Positions 7,915 to 16,917 of a DNA stretch of 64,000 nt are shown one piece after another. The number at the start of each line of letters is the position of its first letter. Position 1 is the first letter of the stretch. Location: NCBI GenBank assembly GCA_900545495.1, contig UQZJ01000007.1:48349-112348 (forward strand). Reading direction: 5' to 3'. The notes beneath the pieces were generated by a model. That model saw only the letters and a program-made list of their open reading frames with translations, was not told where the DNA came from and made no database searches. The translations under genes were made by a program, and so were the position numbers. This DNA comes from an uncultured Eubacteriales bacterium. Its GTDB lineage: Bacteria; Bacillota; Clostridia; Oscillospirales; Oscillospiraceae.

Positions 7915-10641
7915 TTACAGATTCTCGCTTTTCAAGGCGTCGATGGGATTGTCCTTTTTCACTTTCCTCATTGCGTACATCATGGTGGCGAATACGACCA
8001 GAAACACGCTCAGTACGGCGATGCCGATGGCCGCCCACGGCAGATGGAAGGAGGTTTCATAGGCCGTTGTGACTGCGCGGTAGATGAGATATGTAATGCC
8101 GCAGGACACCGGCAAGCCGAGAAGCAGCGCCTTGGAGCCGTACAGCAGGCACTCGTAGTTCATCATCCTGCGGAAGCCCTTTTGCGTCATGCCCACCGAT
8201 TTCAGCATGGCAAACTCCCGGCGGCGCAGGCTGATATTCGTGGAGATCGTATTGAACACATTGGCCGCGGCAATCAGGGAGATCAGCACGATAAAGCCGT
8301 AGGCAAATACTCGGATAATGGTCACAACATTCCGGTTTGTCTCGGCGTTTGCGGCGTAGTCGAAAAGCTGCCGGCTGCTGAGACCGTTTTCTGTCAGCAC
8401 GGTCGCCAGATTTTCAAAGCTCGCGGTGTGATTGCTCGATGTGAGGAAATACTCTGTATTACGGAATTGATTCAGCGCCGCCTCGGGAACCACGCTCTCC
8501 AGCATGCTGTACGGATAGATCATATTGATGGCCACCGGCGTGCTGCGGCTGACAAAGAACGGAGCTTCCTCAATGGTTTTTTCGGACCGCAGCGTGTATT
8601 TTGCAAAGGATTCCTCATAGGGCAGCTCGATGATGTCGTTCTCGTTGTCTCTGTTTTGATAGAGGACGACCTTATTGCCGTTCTCATCGATCCGGCTGTC
8701 TTTTCTGTAATATCCGTCGATCTCTACATAGTAAAGGCCCTCAATCACGCACCCATCGCCCTGGAGCGAGTCCAGCGTGACATACTTCTCAAGCCGGCGG
8801 TCAAGCTCAATGTTGCGATCCAGAGCAAGGCCCAGGGGCTTGTCCCGGTCATAGTAATCCGCTTCCTTCAGGTTGTACTTTTCCAGTAACCTGTTGAACT
8901 CTGCGCCCGCAACAAAGTACAGATAACCGGAGATGCCAAGCTCCTTCGGCGCTGCGTCCTCACGCTCCATGCCGAAGTTGGAAAAACGGTCGGCAAACAT
9001 TGCCGTGACATATTCGCGGGAGATATCGCCCTGCAAAAACTGTTTCTTGGTATAGGTACCTCCGGTGACATTCTGCTCGGAGAAAAGCAGATCCAGAAGC
9101 TCATCGGGCGTCATGGCGGCGGAAGCGTCCGACTCTGCCGCATAGATCAGGTCGAATTGATCGGAGGCCAACCCTCCCTCAGCGGATTCCATCATGTAGT
9201 CGGTGAACGCCGCCGCAGAAACAAAGAGGACGATGCTCATAAAGAGACTGACAACGGTGGTTCTGTATTTTTCCCGGTTGCGCTTATAGTGCTTGCCGGC
9301 AAGGACGCCGGGGAGTCCGAACAGCTTGTAGGCGAGCTTTGAGGTTCGGACGGGTCTGCCGCTTACCTTGATGTCCATGCTCTGGCGGATCGCCTCCACG
9401 GCGGAAACTCTGGTTGCCCTTTTTGAGGGAATCCATGCCGAGATCAGAACCGTGACCAGTGCAATGACCGCAGCAATGACGACAGCCTGCCACGACACGC
9501 AAATTCGCATGGGAATGTCCGCACGGACGATGGAGGAGAATTTATCTCCGATCAGGAGGAGCGTTATGCCGATACCGCCGATACCCACCAGAATGCCCAG
9601 TGGGATGCCGACGGCACTGACTGCCAGCGCCTCAAACAGCACCATTCTTCGAAGCTGCTTTTTTGTGGCGCCCACCGAGGACAGCAGGCCGAATTGCCTT
9701 GTCCGCTCCGAAACAGAAATGGAGAATGCGTTATAGATGAGCGATACAGAGCCGAACACGATCAGCGCGATGATGATGGCGGCAAGGCTGTAAAACGCGG
9801 TGAGGAAAGAATCAAAGCGGGCCGTGCCGGAATACAGTAGGACCTTTGTATTGTAGGCATAGCGATACTCTTGCGTATAGCCCATTTCCTTCATGAAGTC
9901 ATACACCCCGGCGGGCTTGTGCAGCTTGAAATAACAATGGATTGGAGACTGTTCGGCGGATTTGGGATCCGCTGCCGTAAGCGCTGTGTACCCGGGCGCG
10001 GAATAGTCCTCAAAGGTAGGCCTTTCATAGATACCGACCACCGTATAGGTTCTCGGTTCGGTGTTTTCGAGCCTTTCGCCGCTCATAATCTCCACCTGCG
10101 TTTCGCTGTCATAGGTGTATACGGGCGTGTCCTGTCCCAGCCTCCGGCCGTCAAGTGTCCTGTCCCCCACATCAAGCGTGACGGTGTCGCCGAGCGTATA
10201 ATTCACCTTGCCGTTTGATGTCAGGTGCTCCGGCAGAATAATTTCCGTGGAGTCCTTCGGCAGCGTACCTAAAATGAGATGCACCGGCATTGTCTTAAAA
10301 TAGCCGGAGGCCACATCGCCGCCAAGCACATACAGATAGGGCTTGCGCTCATTGGCGCTGTCGATCTTCGCGTAACCCAGAACCTGCGCGTAGGCTGCGG
10401 AGGAAACCCTGTCGGAATCGCGGATATCCTCATAGTCCTTATATGCGGCGTCATAAACCGCTCCGTACCAGTCCCCGTCGATGTGGATCGCACAACGCAG
10501 CACGAAATTCTGCATACTGGAGACAAGGGTCGTGGACGCGCAGATCATCGCCGCCGAGAGCATAATGCCGATGATCGTGACGATGGTTCTCGTCCTGTTT
10601 TTCTTCAGGCTCTCTAAGGTTACCTTGTTGAAAACATTCAT
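7915..10641 (-). CDS. ABC transporter permease, FtsX/MacB-like, duplicated
   Basis: A 908-aa permease with two FtsX-type halves. Each half has a first helix (TIVTIIGIMLSAAMICA at the N-terminus; about residue 470 for the second), a large extracellular domain of 200-300 residues, then three helices. The motifs TRQFGLLSSVGATKKQLRRMV and RRREFAMLKSVGMTQKGFRRM are the classic FtsX signatures. Such permeases usually export or detoxify peptides and lipids, or extract lipoproteins. Its start overlaps the stop of the ATPase gene by 4 bp. Together with the kinase/regulator upstream it resembles a peptide-sensing or resistance unit; the substrate is unknown. Confidence 0.88.
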   Translation of the reverse strand: MNVFNKVTLESLKKNRTRTIVTIIGIMLSAAMICASTTLVSSMQNFVLRCAIHIDGDWYGAVYDAAYKDYEDIRDSDRVSSAAYAQVLGYAKIDSANERKPYLYVLGGDVASGYFKTMPVHLILGTLPKDSTEIILPEHLTSNGKVNYTLGDTVTLDVGDRTLDGRRLGQDTPVYTYDSETQVEIMSGERLENTEPRTYTVVGIYERPTFEDYSAPGYTALTAADPKSAEQSPIHCYFKLHKPAGVYDFMKEMGYTQEYRYAYNTKVLLYSGTARFDSFLTAFYSLAAIIIALIVFGSVSLIYNAFSISVSERTRQFGLLSSVGATKKQLRRMVLFEALAVSAVGIPLGILVGIGGIGITLLLIGDKFSSIVRADIPMRICVSWQAVVIAAVIALVTVLISAWIPSKRATRVSAVEAIRQSMDIKVSGRPVRTSKLAYKLFGLPGVLAGKHYKRNREKYRTTVVSLFMSIVLFVSAAAFTDYMMESAEGGLASDQFDLIYAAESDASAAMTPDELLDLLFSEQNVTGGTYTKKQFLQGDISREYVTAMFADRFSNFGMEREDAAPKELGISGYLYFVAGAEFNRLLEKYNLKEADYYDRDKPLGLALDRNIELDRRLEKYVTLDSLQGDGCVIEGLYYVEIDGYYRKDSRIDENGNKVVLYQNRDNENDIIELPYEESFAKYTLRSEKTIEEAPFFVSRSTPVAINMIYPYSMLESVVPEAALNQFRNTEYFLTSSNHTASFENLATVLTENGLSSRQLFDYAANAETNRNVVTIIRVFAYGFIVLISLIAAANVFNTISTNISLRRREFAMLKSVGMTQKGFRRMMNYECLLYGSKALLLGLPVSCGITYLIYRAVTTAYETSFHLPWAAIGIAVLSVFLVVFATMMYAMRKVKKDNPIDALKSENL

Positions 10642-11321
10642 CTGCGGATCACCTCGTCTCTGGTGATTTTCCCGTCCTCAATGGAAAGGATGCGATCCGC
10701 CTGCAGTGCGATGCTCTCGTCGTGGGTGATGACAATAAGGGTTTGCCCGTATTTTTCGTTGGAAACCTTCAGCAGTTCCACGATCTCCCGGCTGCTTTTG
10801 GAGTCAAGATTTCCGGTGGGCTCGTCGGCAAGCACCACCGCAGGCGCATTCATCAGAGCCCGACCGATGGACACCCGCTGCTGCTGGCCGCCGGAGAGTT
10901 GGTTCGGCAGGTGGTTCTCCCGGCCGGTAAGCTTCAGAGTGGTCATCAGCTCAGCCAGTCGATTTTGATTGACCTTCTGCCCGTCCATAAGTACGGGGAG
11001 AGTGATGTTTTCCGTGACATTGAGCACCGGAATGAGATTGTAAAACTGATAGATCAGTCCCACCTGACGGCGGCGGAAGATGGCAAGCTGTTCCTCGTTC
11101 TGCGCGTACACATCCTTGCCGTCCATAAATACCTTGCCGCCTGTAGGCCGGTCTACGCCGCCGAGGATGTGAAGCAGTGTGGATTTGCCCGAGCCGGAGG
11201 GGCCGATCACGGCGACAAACGCTCCCTTCTCCACCGAAAAGGAAACGCCGTCCAGTGCCCGCACCTCGTTCTCGCCCTTGCCATATACCTTTGTCAGGTT
11301 TTCCACTCTCAAAATCTCCAT
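10638..11321 (-). CDS. ABC transporter ATP-binding protein (LolD/MacB/BceA type)
   Basis: A 227-aa ATPase with Walker A GPSGSGKST (about 39-47), Q-loop, signature LSGGQQQRVSIGRAL, Walker B VVLADEPTGNLD and the switch His in VITHD. The ADEPTGNLDS form is typical of ATPases that pair with FtsX-like permeases. It powers the overlapping permease at 7915-10641. ATG with AAAGGAG upstream. The 109 bp between the kinase stop and this start contain a terminator and a promoter region with three GGTGAC repeats, so the ATPase/permease genes probably have their own regulated promoter. Confidence 0.93.
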   Translation of the reverse strand: MEILRVENLTKVYGKGENEVRALDGVSFSVEKGAFVAVIGPSGSGKSTLLHILGGVDRPTGGKVFMDGKDVYAQNEEQLAIFRRRQVGLIYQFYNLIPVLNVTENITLPVLMDGQKVNQNRLAELMTTLKLTGRENHLPNQLSGGQQQRVSIGRALMNAPAVVLADEPTGNLDSKSSREIVELLKVSNEKYGQTLIVITHDESIALQADRILSIEDGKITRDEVIRR

Positions 11322-11353
11322 ATCGGGATACTCCTTTCGCTTTTTACACCCCC

Positions 11354-11407
11354 ATTCTATTTTGTCAAGGTGACACGGCGGTGACTTTCAGGTGACGGAT
11401 CCGTCAC
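11354..11407 (-). promoter_or_regulatory. Promoter with three 11-bp-spaced repeats, likely response-regulator target
   Basis: On the plus strand GGTGAC occurs at 11369, 11380 and 11391, exactly 11 bp apart, and the last merges into a 16-bp palindrome GTGACGGATCCGTCAC (11392-11407). On the minus strand these GTCACC repeats end just upstream of TTGACA (11368-11363) and TAGAAT (11359-11354). Repeats at helical spacing replacing a normal -35 region are typical of activation by OmpR-family regulators, and the gene pair for one lies directly upstream. The link to that regulator is inferred. Confidence 0.6.
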
Positions 11408-11412
11408 TTAGT

Positions 11413-11445
11413 AAAAAAGGGAGCCGCCGGTCAGACGGTTCCCTT
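11413..11445 (-). terminator. Terminator after the histidine kinase gene
   Basis: AAGGGA...TCCCTT stem (11417-11445) with a T-run on the minus strand. It separates the kinase/regulator genes from the ABC genes downstream. Confidence 0.65.
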
Positions 11446-12435
11446 ATAAAAGCGTATGGTGAACATGGCTCCTACGGGCTTGCGGTTCTCTGCCTTTACG
11501 GTTCCCCCTTGCCCAGCTATAATCATGCGTGATAAGGCAAGCCCGATCCCAAAGCTTTTGCCGTCGGAATCCTTGCCCTTATAGAAGCGTTCAAAGATAT
11601 GCGGCAGATCCTCCGGAGAAATGCCCGTGCCGTTGTCCTTAATTATAATTTCAGAATACAGGGCGTTTTCGGCTGCGTCAATTTCGATCCTGCCGCCCTC
11701 GGGGGTGTGTTCCATGCAGTTCTTCACAATATTGCCGATGGCTTCGCAGGTCCACGAGAGATCTCCCCGGAAAGTGCCGTCCGCATGGATGAGCAGCTCC
11801 TGCCCGCGCAGCTCCATGGGAATGAGCAGGGTCACACAGGACTTTTTGAGCAGCTCCTCCAGACTGACCTGCTCCTGCTTGAACTGCACCGTGCCGGCGT
11901 CCAGCCGTGAGATCTTTAGAAGTGTGGTGATCAGCCAGTCGATGCGGGAGAGCAGCTCGTAGAGCTCATGGATCAGCTGCTGCCTGCGCGCGTCGGTCAG
12001 CTTCGGCTCCGACAGCAGTCCAATCAGCAGATTGATAGAGGTCAGGGGCGTGCGGATCTGGTGAGAGATATCCGCGATGGAATCGGCAAGATATGCCTTT
12101 TCCCTTGTCAGCGTTTGCTGCTGCTCACGCAGGCGTATGGTCATCTTATAGATCTCACTGTGGAGGATGCTCAGCTCACCCTCTGAATAGCTGTCAAAAT
12201 CGATCGAACTGTCGCCGTGCAGAACCTGATTGATATCATCCGCAAGGGAAGAAATCCTCTGATACCTCTTATAAGTGCTGATGCAGAAGACCAGCATGAG
12301 GAGCAGAGAAAGCCCTGCGGCTGTCAGCCCGGCGCGAATGTCGAAGAAAAAGCAGACGGCGCAGGCGGCTGCGGAGAGCAGCAGCTGCCACAGCAGTGCC
12401 TTTCGTACCTCTTTGTTTTTCAGCAGCTTGATCAT
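11431..12435 (-). CDS. Sensor histidine kinase, intramembrane-sensing type
   Basis: A 334-aa kinase with two N-terminal helices (about 15-31 and 37-52) separated by only a few residues, so there is no extracellular sensor domain. The phospho-accepting His125 lies in ADISHQIRTPL, followed by an ATPase domain with N (NIVKNCMEHT), G1 (KDNGTGIS) and G2 (FGIGLALS) motifs. Kinases of this build (BceS-like) typically sense through a partner ABC transporter rather than directly. The start overlaps the regulator stop (4 bp), giving an RR-HK pair that faces the ABC genes downstream. Confidence 0.9.
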   Translation of the reverse strand: MIKLLKNKEVRKALLWQLLLSAAACAVCFFFDIRAGLTAAGLSLLLMLVFCISTYKRYQRISSLADDINQVLHGDSSIDFDSYSEGELSILHSEIYKMTIRLREQQQTLTREKAYLADSIADISHQIRTPLTSINLLIGLLSEPKLTDARRQQLIHELYELLSRIDWLITTLLKISRLDAGTVQFKQEQVSLEELLKKSCVTLLIPMELRGQELLIHADGTFRGDLSWTCEAIGNIVKNCMEHTPEGGRIEIDAAENALYSEIIIKDNGTGISPEDLPHIFERFYKGKDSDGKSFGIGLALSRMIIAGQGGTVKAENRKPVGAMFTIRFYKGTV

Positions 12436-13103
12436 GCGTCCACCTTATATCCTGTCCCGCGAACCGTCAGAATGATCTTCGGGTCGGCAGGGTCATCCTC
12501 AATCTTCTCCCGCAGCCGCTTGATGTACACCGTCAGCGTATTGTCATTGACATACTCGCCGGCAACATCCCAGATGGCGTCAAGAAGCCGCTCACGGGTA
12601 AGCACGATTCCCCGATTGTTGATGAAAAACAGCAGAAGACGGTATTCCAGTGCTGAGAGGAACAGGTCCCTGCTGTTCTTCACCGCCGTGCCTTTTTCGG
12701 TGTCCACCACCACATCACCGAGCTTCACCGTTTTGCCCATGCTGCCGGTGAGTCGGAGCACATTTCGGATGCGGGAGATAAGCTCTCGCGGGCGAAACGG
12801 CTTTGGAATGTAATCGTCGGCGCCCAGATCGAAGCCCGTAACGGTGCTGAACTCGTCGCCGGACGCGGTAAGGAAAATAACGGGCAAGTCAAATTCCGAT
12901 TTGATCGCTCTGCACGCCGCGAAGCCATTGCCCTCCGCCAGAGACACATCCAGCAGCACAAGATCCGCCTTTTCCTCCGCAAGCAGCTTCATGGCCGCCG
13001 CCTGCCCGGATACACTTCGCACAAGGTACCCTTCGCTGTTCAGATATTCGCTCAAGCTCGCAACGATAATTTTATCGTCTTCTACCAATAGTATCTTTAT
13101 CAT
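12432..13103 (-). CDS. OmpR-family response regulator
   Basis: A 223-aa regulator with receiver domain (acidic DD at 9-10, phospho-acceptor Asp52 in LVLLDVSL, Lys in DDYIPKPF) and a C-terminal winged helix (VVLTRERLLDAIWDVAGEYVNDNTLTVYIKRLREKI). It is the cognate partner of the overlapping kinase. The likely target is the GGTGAC repeat promoter at 11354-11407; control of the serpin operon upstream is possible but I see no matching repeats there. Confidence 0.93.
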   Translation of the reverse strand: MIKILLVEDDKIIVASLSEYLNSEGYLVRSVSGQAAAMKLLAEEKADLVLLDVSLAEGNGFAACRAIKSEFDLPVIFLTASGDEFSTVTGFDLGADDYIPKPFRPRELISRIRNVLRLTGSMGKTVKLGDVVVDTEKGTAVKNSRDLFLSALEYRLLLFFINNRGIVLTRERLLDAIWDVAGEYVNDNTLTVYIKRLREKIEDDPADPKIILTVRGTGYKVDA

Positions 13104-13133
13104 AGTCAGTCCTTTATTCTGATTGCCGCGGAA

Positions 13134-14120
13134 TCACAACCACTTCCCGATGAAGCCATATTCCACACGGTTGCCATCGTCCCATTCTGCAATCACACGG
13201 TAAACAAAGCTGCCGCTTTTCAGATCGAACGCACATCCTCCGTCATACGGAAGAATGTCTGTGATTGTCTCAACCTCGCCGCCGTTTTGGGGGACGCATT
13301 GTATCCGCACTGTATCCGGCTGCACCTCGAAATATAACCAGATTTCGTTTGACTTTCTGTGGGAAATCAGTCCTGCTCTGACTGCCGTTATCTCCGGCAG
13401 AGAGGACTCTTCCCCGATCTCATACCCGCATCCAATGATGGAGCTCATGGTTCCATCCTCGTTTGGTTCCGGGGCCTGCCAGTAGTAGGCGCAGGGGGAA
13501 GCCGTGATTTCATCTGTTTCACCCATTGCCCCAGACATGGCATTCACCTGAAGCTCCGGTACAGTGATTTGGTCGGAGGGCTGTGCCATCCTATATGGCA
13601 GATGCATTTTCACCTCAAGCTCTATCCAGTTTGCCATCGGCTCGGAATACTCCGTGCCTTCCTCGTACCGGAACTCCGTCTGCAAGCGGTATCGTTCCCC
13701 GGCTATCAGGTTATACGGAGACGTCAGGTCATAGGAGAGCTCATTGTCACTGCCGCTGGGAATGCTGTACCCGATGTCGTGATAATAAACCTGCCGTGCG
13801 GGCGTGACCTTTTGCCATACACCGTCCTTCATTTGATACAGCGCAAACGCCTGCCCGTAGGCAATCGTCTTGCCGGAATCGTTTTTCCAGCGCAGGTCGA
13901 GCCGGAGATTCTCGCTCCCGCCGCCAATGCGCATAACCTCAAAGCCTACTCCCTCGGCATCGCTTCCTGCGTCAAGAACGCGAAGCAGCTCGTTCTCCGG
14001 AAATTGTGGCTCCGGCTGCTTCCCGCAGCGATAATATGTCACCGCCGCAAACGCACATGCGGCGATGGCAATTATGGCAAGAACGACCACCCATATCACG
14101 GAAACCTTTCGTTTCATCAT
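13134..14120 (-). CDS. Membrane-anchored exported protein with Ig-like beta domains
   Basis: A 328-aa protein with one N-terminal signal anchor (VSVIWVVVLAIIAIAACAFAAV) and a long outside part rich in beta strands. Residues 60-170 (ENLRLDLRWKNDSGKTIAYG ... IAGERYRLQTEFRY) resemble the Ig-like folds of bacterial surface proteins in which an intracellular-type loop is missing. No catalytic motif seen. It is 20 bp downstream of another exported protein and 30 bp upstream of the response regulator, so probably one transcript. Role unknown; an envelope-associated or ligand-presenting protein is the best guess. Confidence 0.6.
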   Translation of the reverse strand: MMKRKVSVIWVVVLAIIAIAACAFAAVTYYRCGKQPEPQFPENELLRVLDAGSDAEGVGFEVMRIGGGSENLRLDLRWKNDSGKTIAYGQAFALYQMKDGVWQKVTPARQVYYHDIGYSIPSGSDNELSYDLTSPYNLIAGERYRLQTEFRYEEGTEYSEPMANWIELEVKMHLPYRMAQPSDQITVPELQVNAMSGAMGETDEITASPCAYYWQAPEPNEDGTMSSIIGCGYEIGEESSLPEITAVRAGLISHRKSNEIWLYFEVQPDTVRIQCVPQNGGEVETITDILPYDGGCAFDLKSGSFVYRVIAEWDDGNRVEYGFIGKWL

Positions 14121-14139
14121 TGTGCACCTTCCTTTCTCT

Positions 14140-15552
14140 CTATATTTTTGTTCTTTTCTTCCTGCGGTTTAGCAGAAATACGGCTGCGCCAACGGCGGCA
14201 AGTACTGCCGTCAGTACAATGATAAACTCTGTCGGCATAATGTACAAGCTCGACCACTTCGGGGGCTGAGGCTTCTCAGATTCGGAAAGCGTAAAGGTCA
14301 GCTCGCTTTCCGGCAGACCCGGCAGGGTCAGCGCATACCCACCGTCCGTCTTTGTAAAGCCGTCAATACCGCTTTCCGTCATGTAATAGGGCGTTTTTAC
14401 CACAACTTCCAATTCTCCGAACTGCGCCCAGGTTTTTGCCGGGGAAAGCAGATAGGTATACGAATAGAGGCTCGGTGTATAGCCCGCATCAATGGCGGGA
14501 TACACCGGCGCTGTCACCGCGTTTTTCAATGTCTGCCCCGGCTCCAGTGCGAGGGTGTACTCATACCATCGCATCAGTGAAAAATCTCCCTCTTCGATCT
14601 GGATCAGACCACTTCCCCATGTTTCGGAACTGAGCCGCAGAAGCTCGACCTGAGCATTGTACCAGTCAGACTCCAGAATGCCGGATGTTTCGTCATAGTC
14701 ACGCAGAGCATAGTCCTTGAAGGTCATTTCGGAAATCTCCGGCGACACTATGCCTTCGATAACCTTTTCGCAGCTGCCGTTTTCATACAGCGTCCATACA
14801 AGACCCTTCTTCGGCAACTCGCCGAAGATATACACCGTGATCGTATCGCCGTTTTGTACCCAGCAGGAAGCTTGCACCCCCTCCTTCAGCCGCGCTCCGC
14901 CGGTTTGCTCCTCGCACAGTACCCGCGTTTTTGTGCTGTCTGCATTTATGACAAATGCGGCGGTGGCCGCGCCGTATTCCTTATCTATGCCCGTGACGGA
15001 ATACCTCTGCACCCAGACCGGCAGATCGGGATTGAAAAAGCTGTCGGAGATATAGCTGTCCGCCAGCTTTTGCAGATCCTCGTCAAGGGAAAAAGTTGTG
15101 TGCGGTGCCTTCAAGGTGTGCCGAACGGTCGCCTCTACTGAGTTTCCATCCAGCGTAACGCCGTATTTTAGGGTATCGGAAACATCGACCGGCCGACCCG
15201 TTGCACGGTCATAGATGTATTCTCCGTAATGTGGAAGATTACCGAACGGAAAAACCAGCGTGGCCGTGACCGCATAGTTGGCGGGATTGCGAAAGATATA
15301 TTCTGCCGTGACTTTCCCGGTATAGGCGAGGAAACTGTCCGTATCCGGATAATACTGTTCTGGAAATTCCTGCACATCGAAGGTCAAAAGCTCTTTGTCC
15401 ACCACAATGGGGCAATCCTCTCCCGTCACGACCGCGCCCGTGCCGTCTGTGCCGCGCCAATGCCGCTGGGCGGAATTGGCATAGGCGGGTTGTATCCAAA
15501 CTCCTGCCAGCAGCAGGATCAATAGAACTCCCGCAGTTATTTTCTTTTTCAC
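14140..15552 (-). CDS. Exported surface protein with C-terminal membrane anchor
   Basis: A 470-aa protein with a cleavable signal peptide (ITAGVLLILLLAGVWIQPAYA, cut after YANS is plausible), a large outside region, and a C-terminal helix (FIIVLTAVLAAVGAAVFLL) followed by RRKKR, the stop-transfer pattern of a type I membrane protein. No known domain recognised. I take the GTG at 15552, which has GGAGG eight bases upstream, rather than the ATG five codons earlier. It sits 42 bp after the serpin gene in the same direction and may act with it at the cell surface. Confidence 0.65.
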   Translation of the reverse strand: MKKKITAGVLLILLLAGVWIQPAYANSAQRHWRGTDGTGAVVTGEDCPIVVDKELLTFDVQEFPEQYYPDTDSFLAYTGKVTAEYIFRNPANYAVTATLVFPFGNLPHYGEYIYDRATGRPVDVSDTLKYGVTLDGNSVEATVRHTLKAPHTTFSLDEDLQKLADSYISDSFFNPDLPVWVQRYSVTGIDKEYGAATAAFVINADSTKTRVLCEEQTGGARLKEGVQASCWVQNGDTITVYIFGELPKKGLVWTLYENGSCEKVIEGIVSPEISEMTFKDYALRDYDETSGILESDWYNAQVELLRLSSETWGSGLIQIEEGDFSLMRWYEYTLALEPGQTLKNAVTAPVYPAIDAGYTPSLYSYTYLLSPAKTWAQFGELEVVVKTPYYMTESGIDGFTKTDGGYALTLPGLPESELTFTLSESEKPQPPKWSSLYIMPTEFIIVLTAVLAAVGAAVFLLNRRKKRTKI

Positions 15553-15594
15553 ATGCACCGCCTCCATGCTTACAGACTGCCGCTTGAGTCTAAA

Positions 15595-16845
15595 CTACTT
15601 CTGAATGTCCGTGACTGCGCCGATGAATATGGGCAGCCCGGCGGCATTATCGATGATGGCATAGACGAACGGCCGGTCGAGGATAACACGGCGCCTATCT
15701 TCCCAATCCCCTGCGGCAGGCGCCTCAATCGCGGTTGCTGCGCCCGCCTTTGTGCCCTTTTCATCCACGGCGATATATGCCTTGTGGAGCACACGGCTGA
15801 TATAAATGTTTCCGTCGGATGAGTGTCCGAGGCCGGAAAAATCCGCAAGCTCCGCGTCAAACGGTACGGTCATGCCGAGGGCTTTCAGCGCATCGCTCAT
15901 CTCGATGCCGTAGTCATAAGAGAACTTCGGCATGGCTGCCTCCACAGGACCTTCCTTCGCATTTTTTACTGTGGTGAGAAAGCCCTCGCCGGTCAGGGAA
16001 GCGGTGTAATCATCCAGCGCACCCCCCTCATTCGGGAGGAGCGCGGCGAAGCTGTAGCCGTTCTTATAGGGCTTGAGAAATCCGGTCGCTTTCCCATCGT
16101 CCAGATAAAGGATCTCATTCGAGTACATCATGGAGACGGTTCTCTTTGCGCCGTCGATAGCAGTAAAGGTTCCGTCTCTCACCTCATGCTTGCGGTAGAT
16201 ATTCTGCCACTCCGCATCGAACAGCACGGTATTGACAAGATACATAGCGGCATAGGGATCCATCTGGTCAACGATCTTATCAATCACACCATCAGTATTC
16301 TCCTTGACCCAGTTATTGATATCCCTCAGCGTTTTTTCATCAAAGGCAGACTTGTAGGCCGCGGCACCGTAGTAGTCAGCGTTTCTTTGCAGGAAATCCT
16401 CTTCCACCGTAAAGCCGCTGTCCTTGAACCAGATGGAATTGGCCAGCGTCAGCTTTGCCTTTTCCACAGAGGGTAGGCCGCCGACATAGGCATGGAGATA
16501 TTTGTTGAGCGTATCGATCGGGATATCCCCGCCCAGCAGAACTTCCATCTGCGCAAGTGTCTCGCCCTTGGCGCCGTTTGCGGTCATGGAAAGCGCCAGC
16601 ATGACCGACAGCGGCGAGATCAGGCTGCTTTTTCCTTCCTCCCGCGTGTTCTGGAACAGGCGGACGGCGAAGTCTGCCGCCCCGTTTTTGAAGGCGTCAT
16701 CTGCCGCCCTTCCGGAAGTCTTCTCCGGCGTGATGCCCTTCATCAGGTCATCCGCCTGCACCTTTGCGGCGCAGCCGGTCAGCCTCAGCAGCCCCGTTGC
16801 TAACAACGACATGCAAAGGAATATGGCAACCCATTGTTTTTTCAT
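15595..16845 (-). CDS. Serpin lipoprotein (serine protease inhibitor)
   Basis: A 416-aa serpin. Residues 1-25 are a lipoprotein signal (LTGC, lipid on Cys25). The serpin body starts near 53 (AFKNGAADFAVRLFQ, LISPLSVMLALSMTANGAKGET) and keeps family landmarks such as LANSIWF, LVNTVLFDAEW and the C-terminal RPFVYAIID...PIFIGAV. The reactive-loop hinge is near-consensus (DEKGTKAGAATAIEA, 361-375), with small residues at P14-P7, so it should be inhibitory. Counting from the hinge puts P1 near Ala378 before Gly379, predicting elastase-like targets (inference). ATG at 16845 has AAGAGGTG upstream. It follows an ABC ATPase gene by 72 bp. Surface serpins of gut bacteria are thought to inhibit host proteases. 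Confidence 0.92.
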   Translation of the reverse strand: MKKQWVAIFLCMSLLATGLLRLTGCAAKVQADDLMKGITPEKTSGRAADDAFKNGAADFAVRLFQNTREEGKSSLISPLSVMLALSMTANGAKGETLAQMEVLLGGDIPIDTLNKYLHAYVGGLPSVEKAKLTLANSIWFKDSGFTVEEDFLQRNADYYGAAAYKSAFDEKTLRDINNWVKENTDGVIDKIVDQMDPYAAMYLVNTVLFDAEWQNIYRKHEVRDGTFTAIDGAKRTVSMMYSNEILYLDDGKATGFLKPYKNGYSFAALLPNEGGALDDYTASLTGEGFLTTVKNAKEGPVEAAMPKFSYDYGIEMSDALKALGMTVPFDAELADFSGLGHSSDGNIYISRVLHKAYIAVDEKGTKAGAATAIEAPAAGDWEDRRRVILDRPFVYAIIDNAAGLPIFIGAVTDIQK

Positions 16846-16917
16846 TCTAAGCACCTCTTTTCGTTTCATTTGTGAAATTTATTCGCCCGATTTCTCGGCT
16901 CTGATCGGGGTGAAAGT

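Noticed and set aside
7699..8889. 396-codon frame antisense to the permease
   Set aside because: Low-information His/Arg/Val-rich translation typical of the opposite strand of a real gene.
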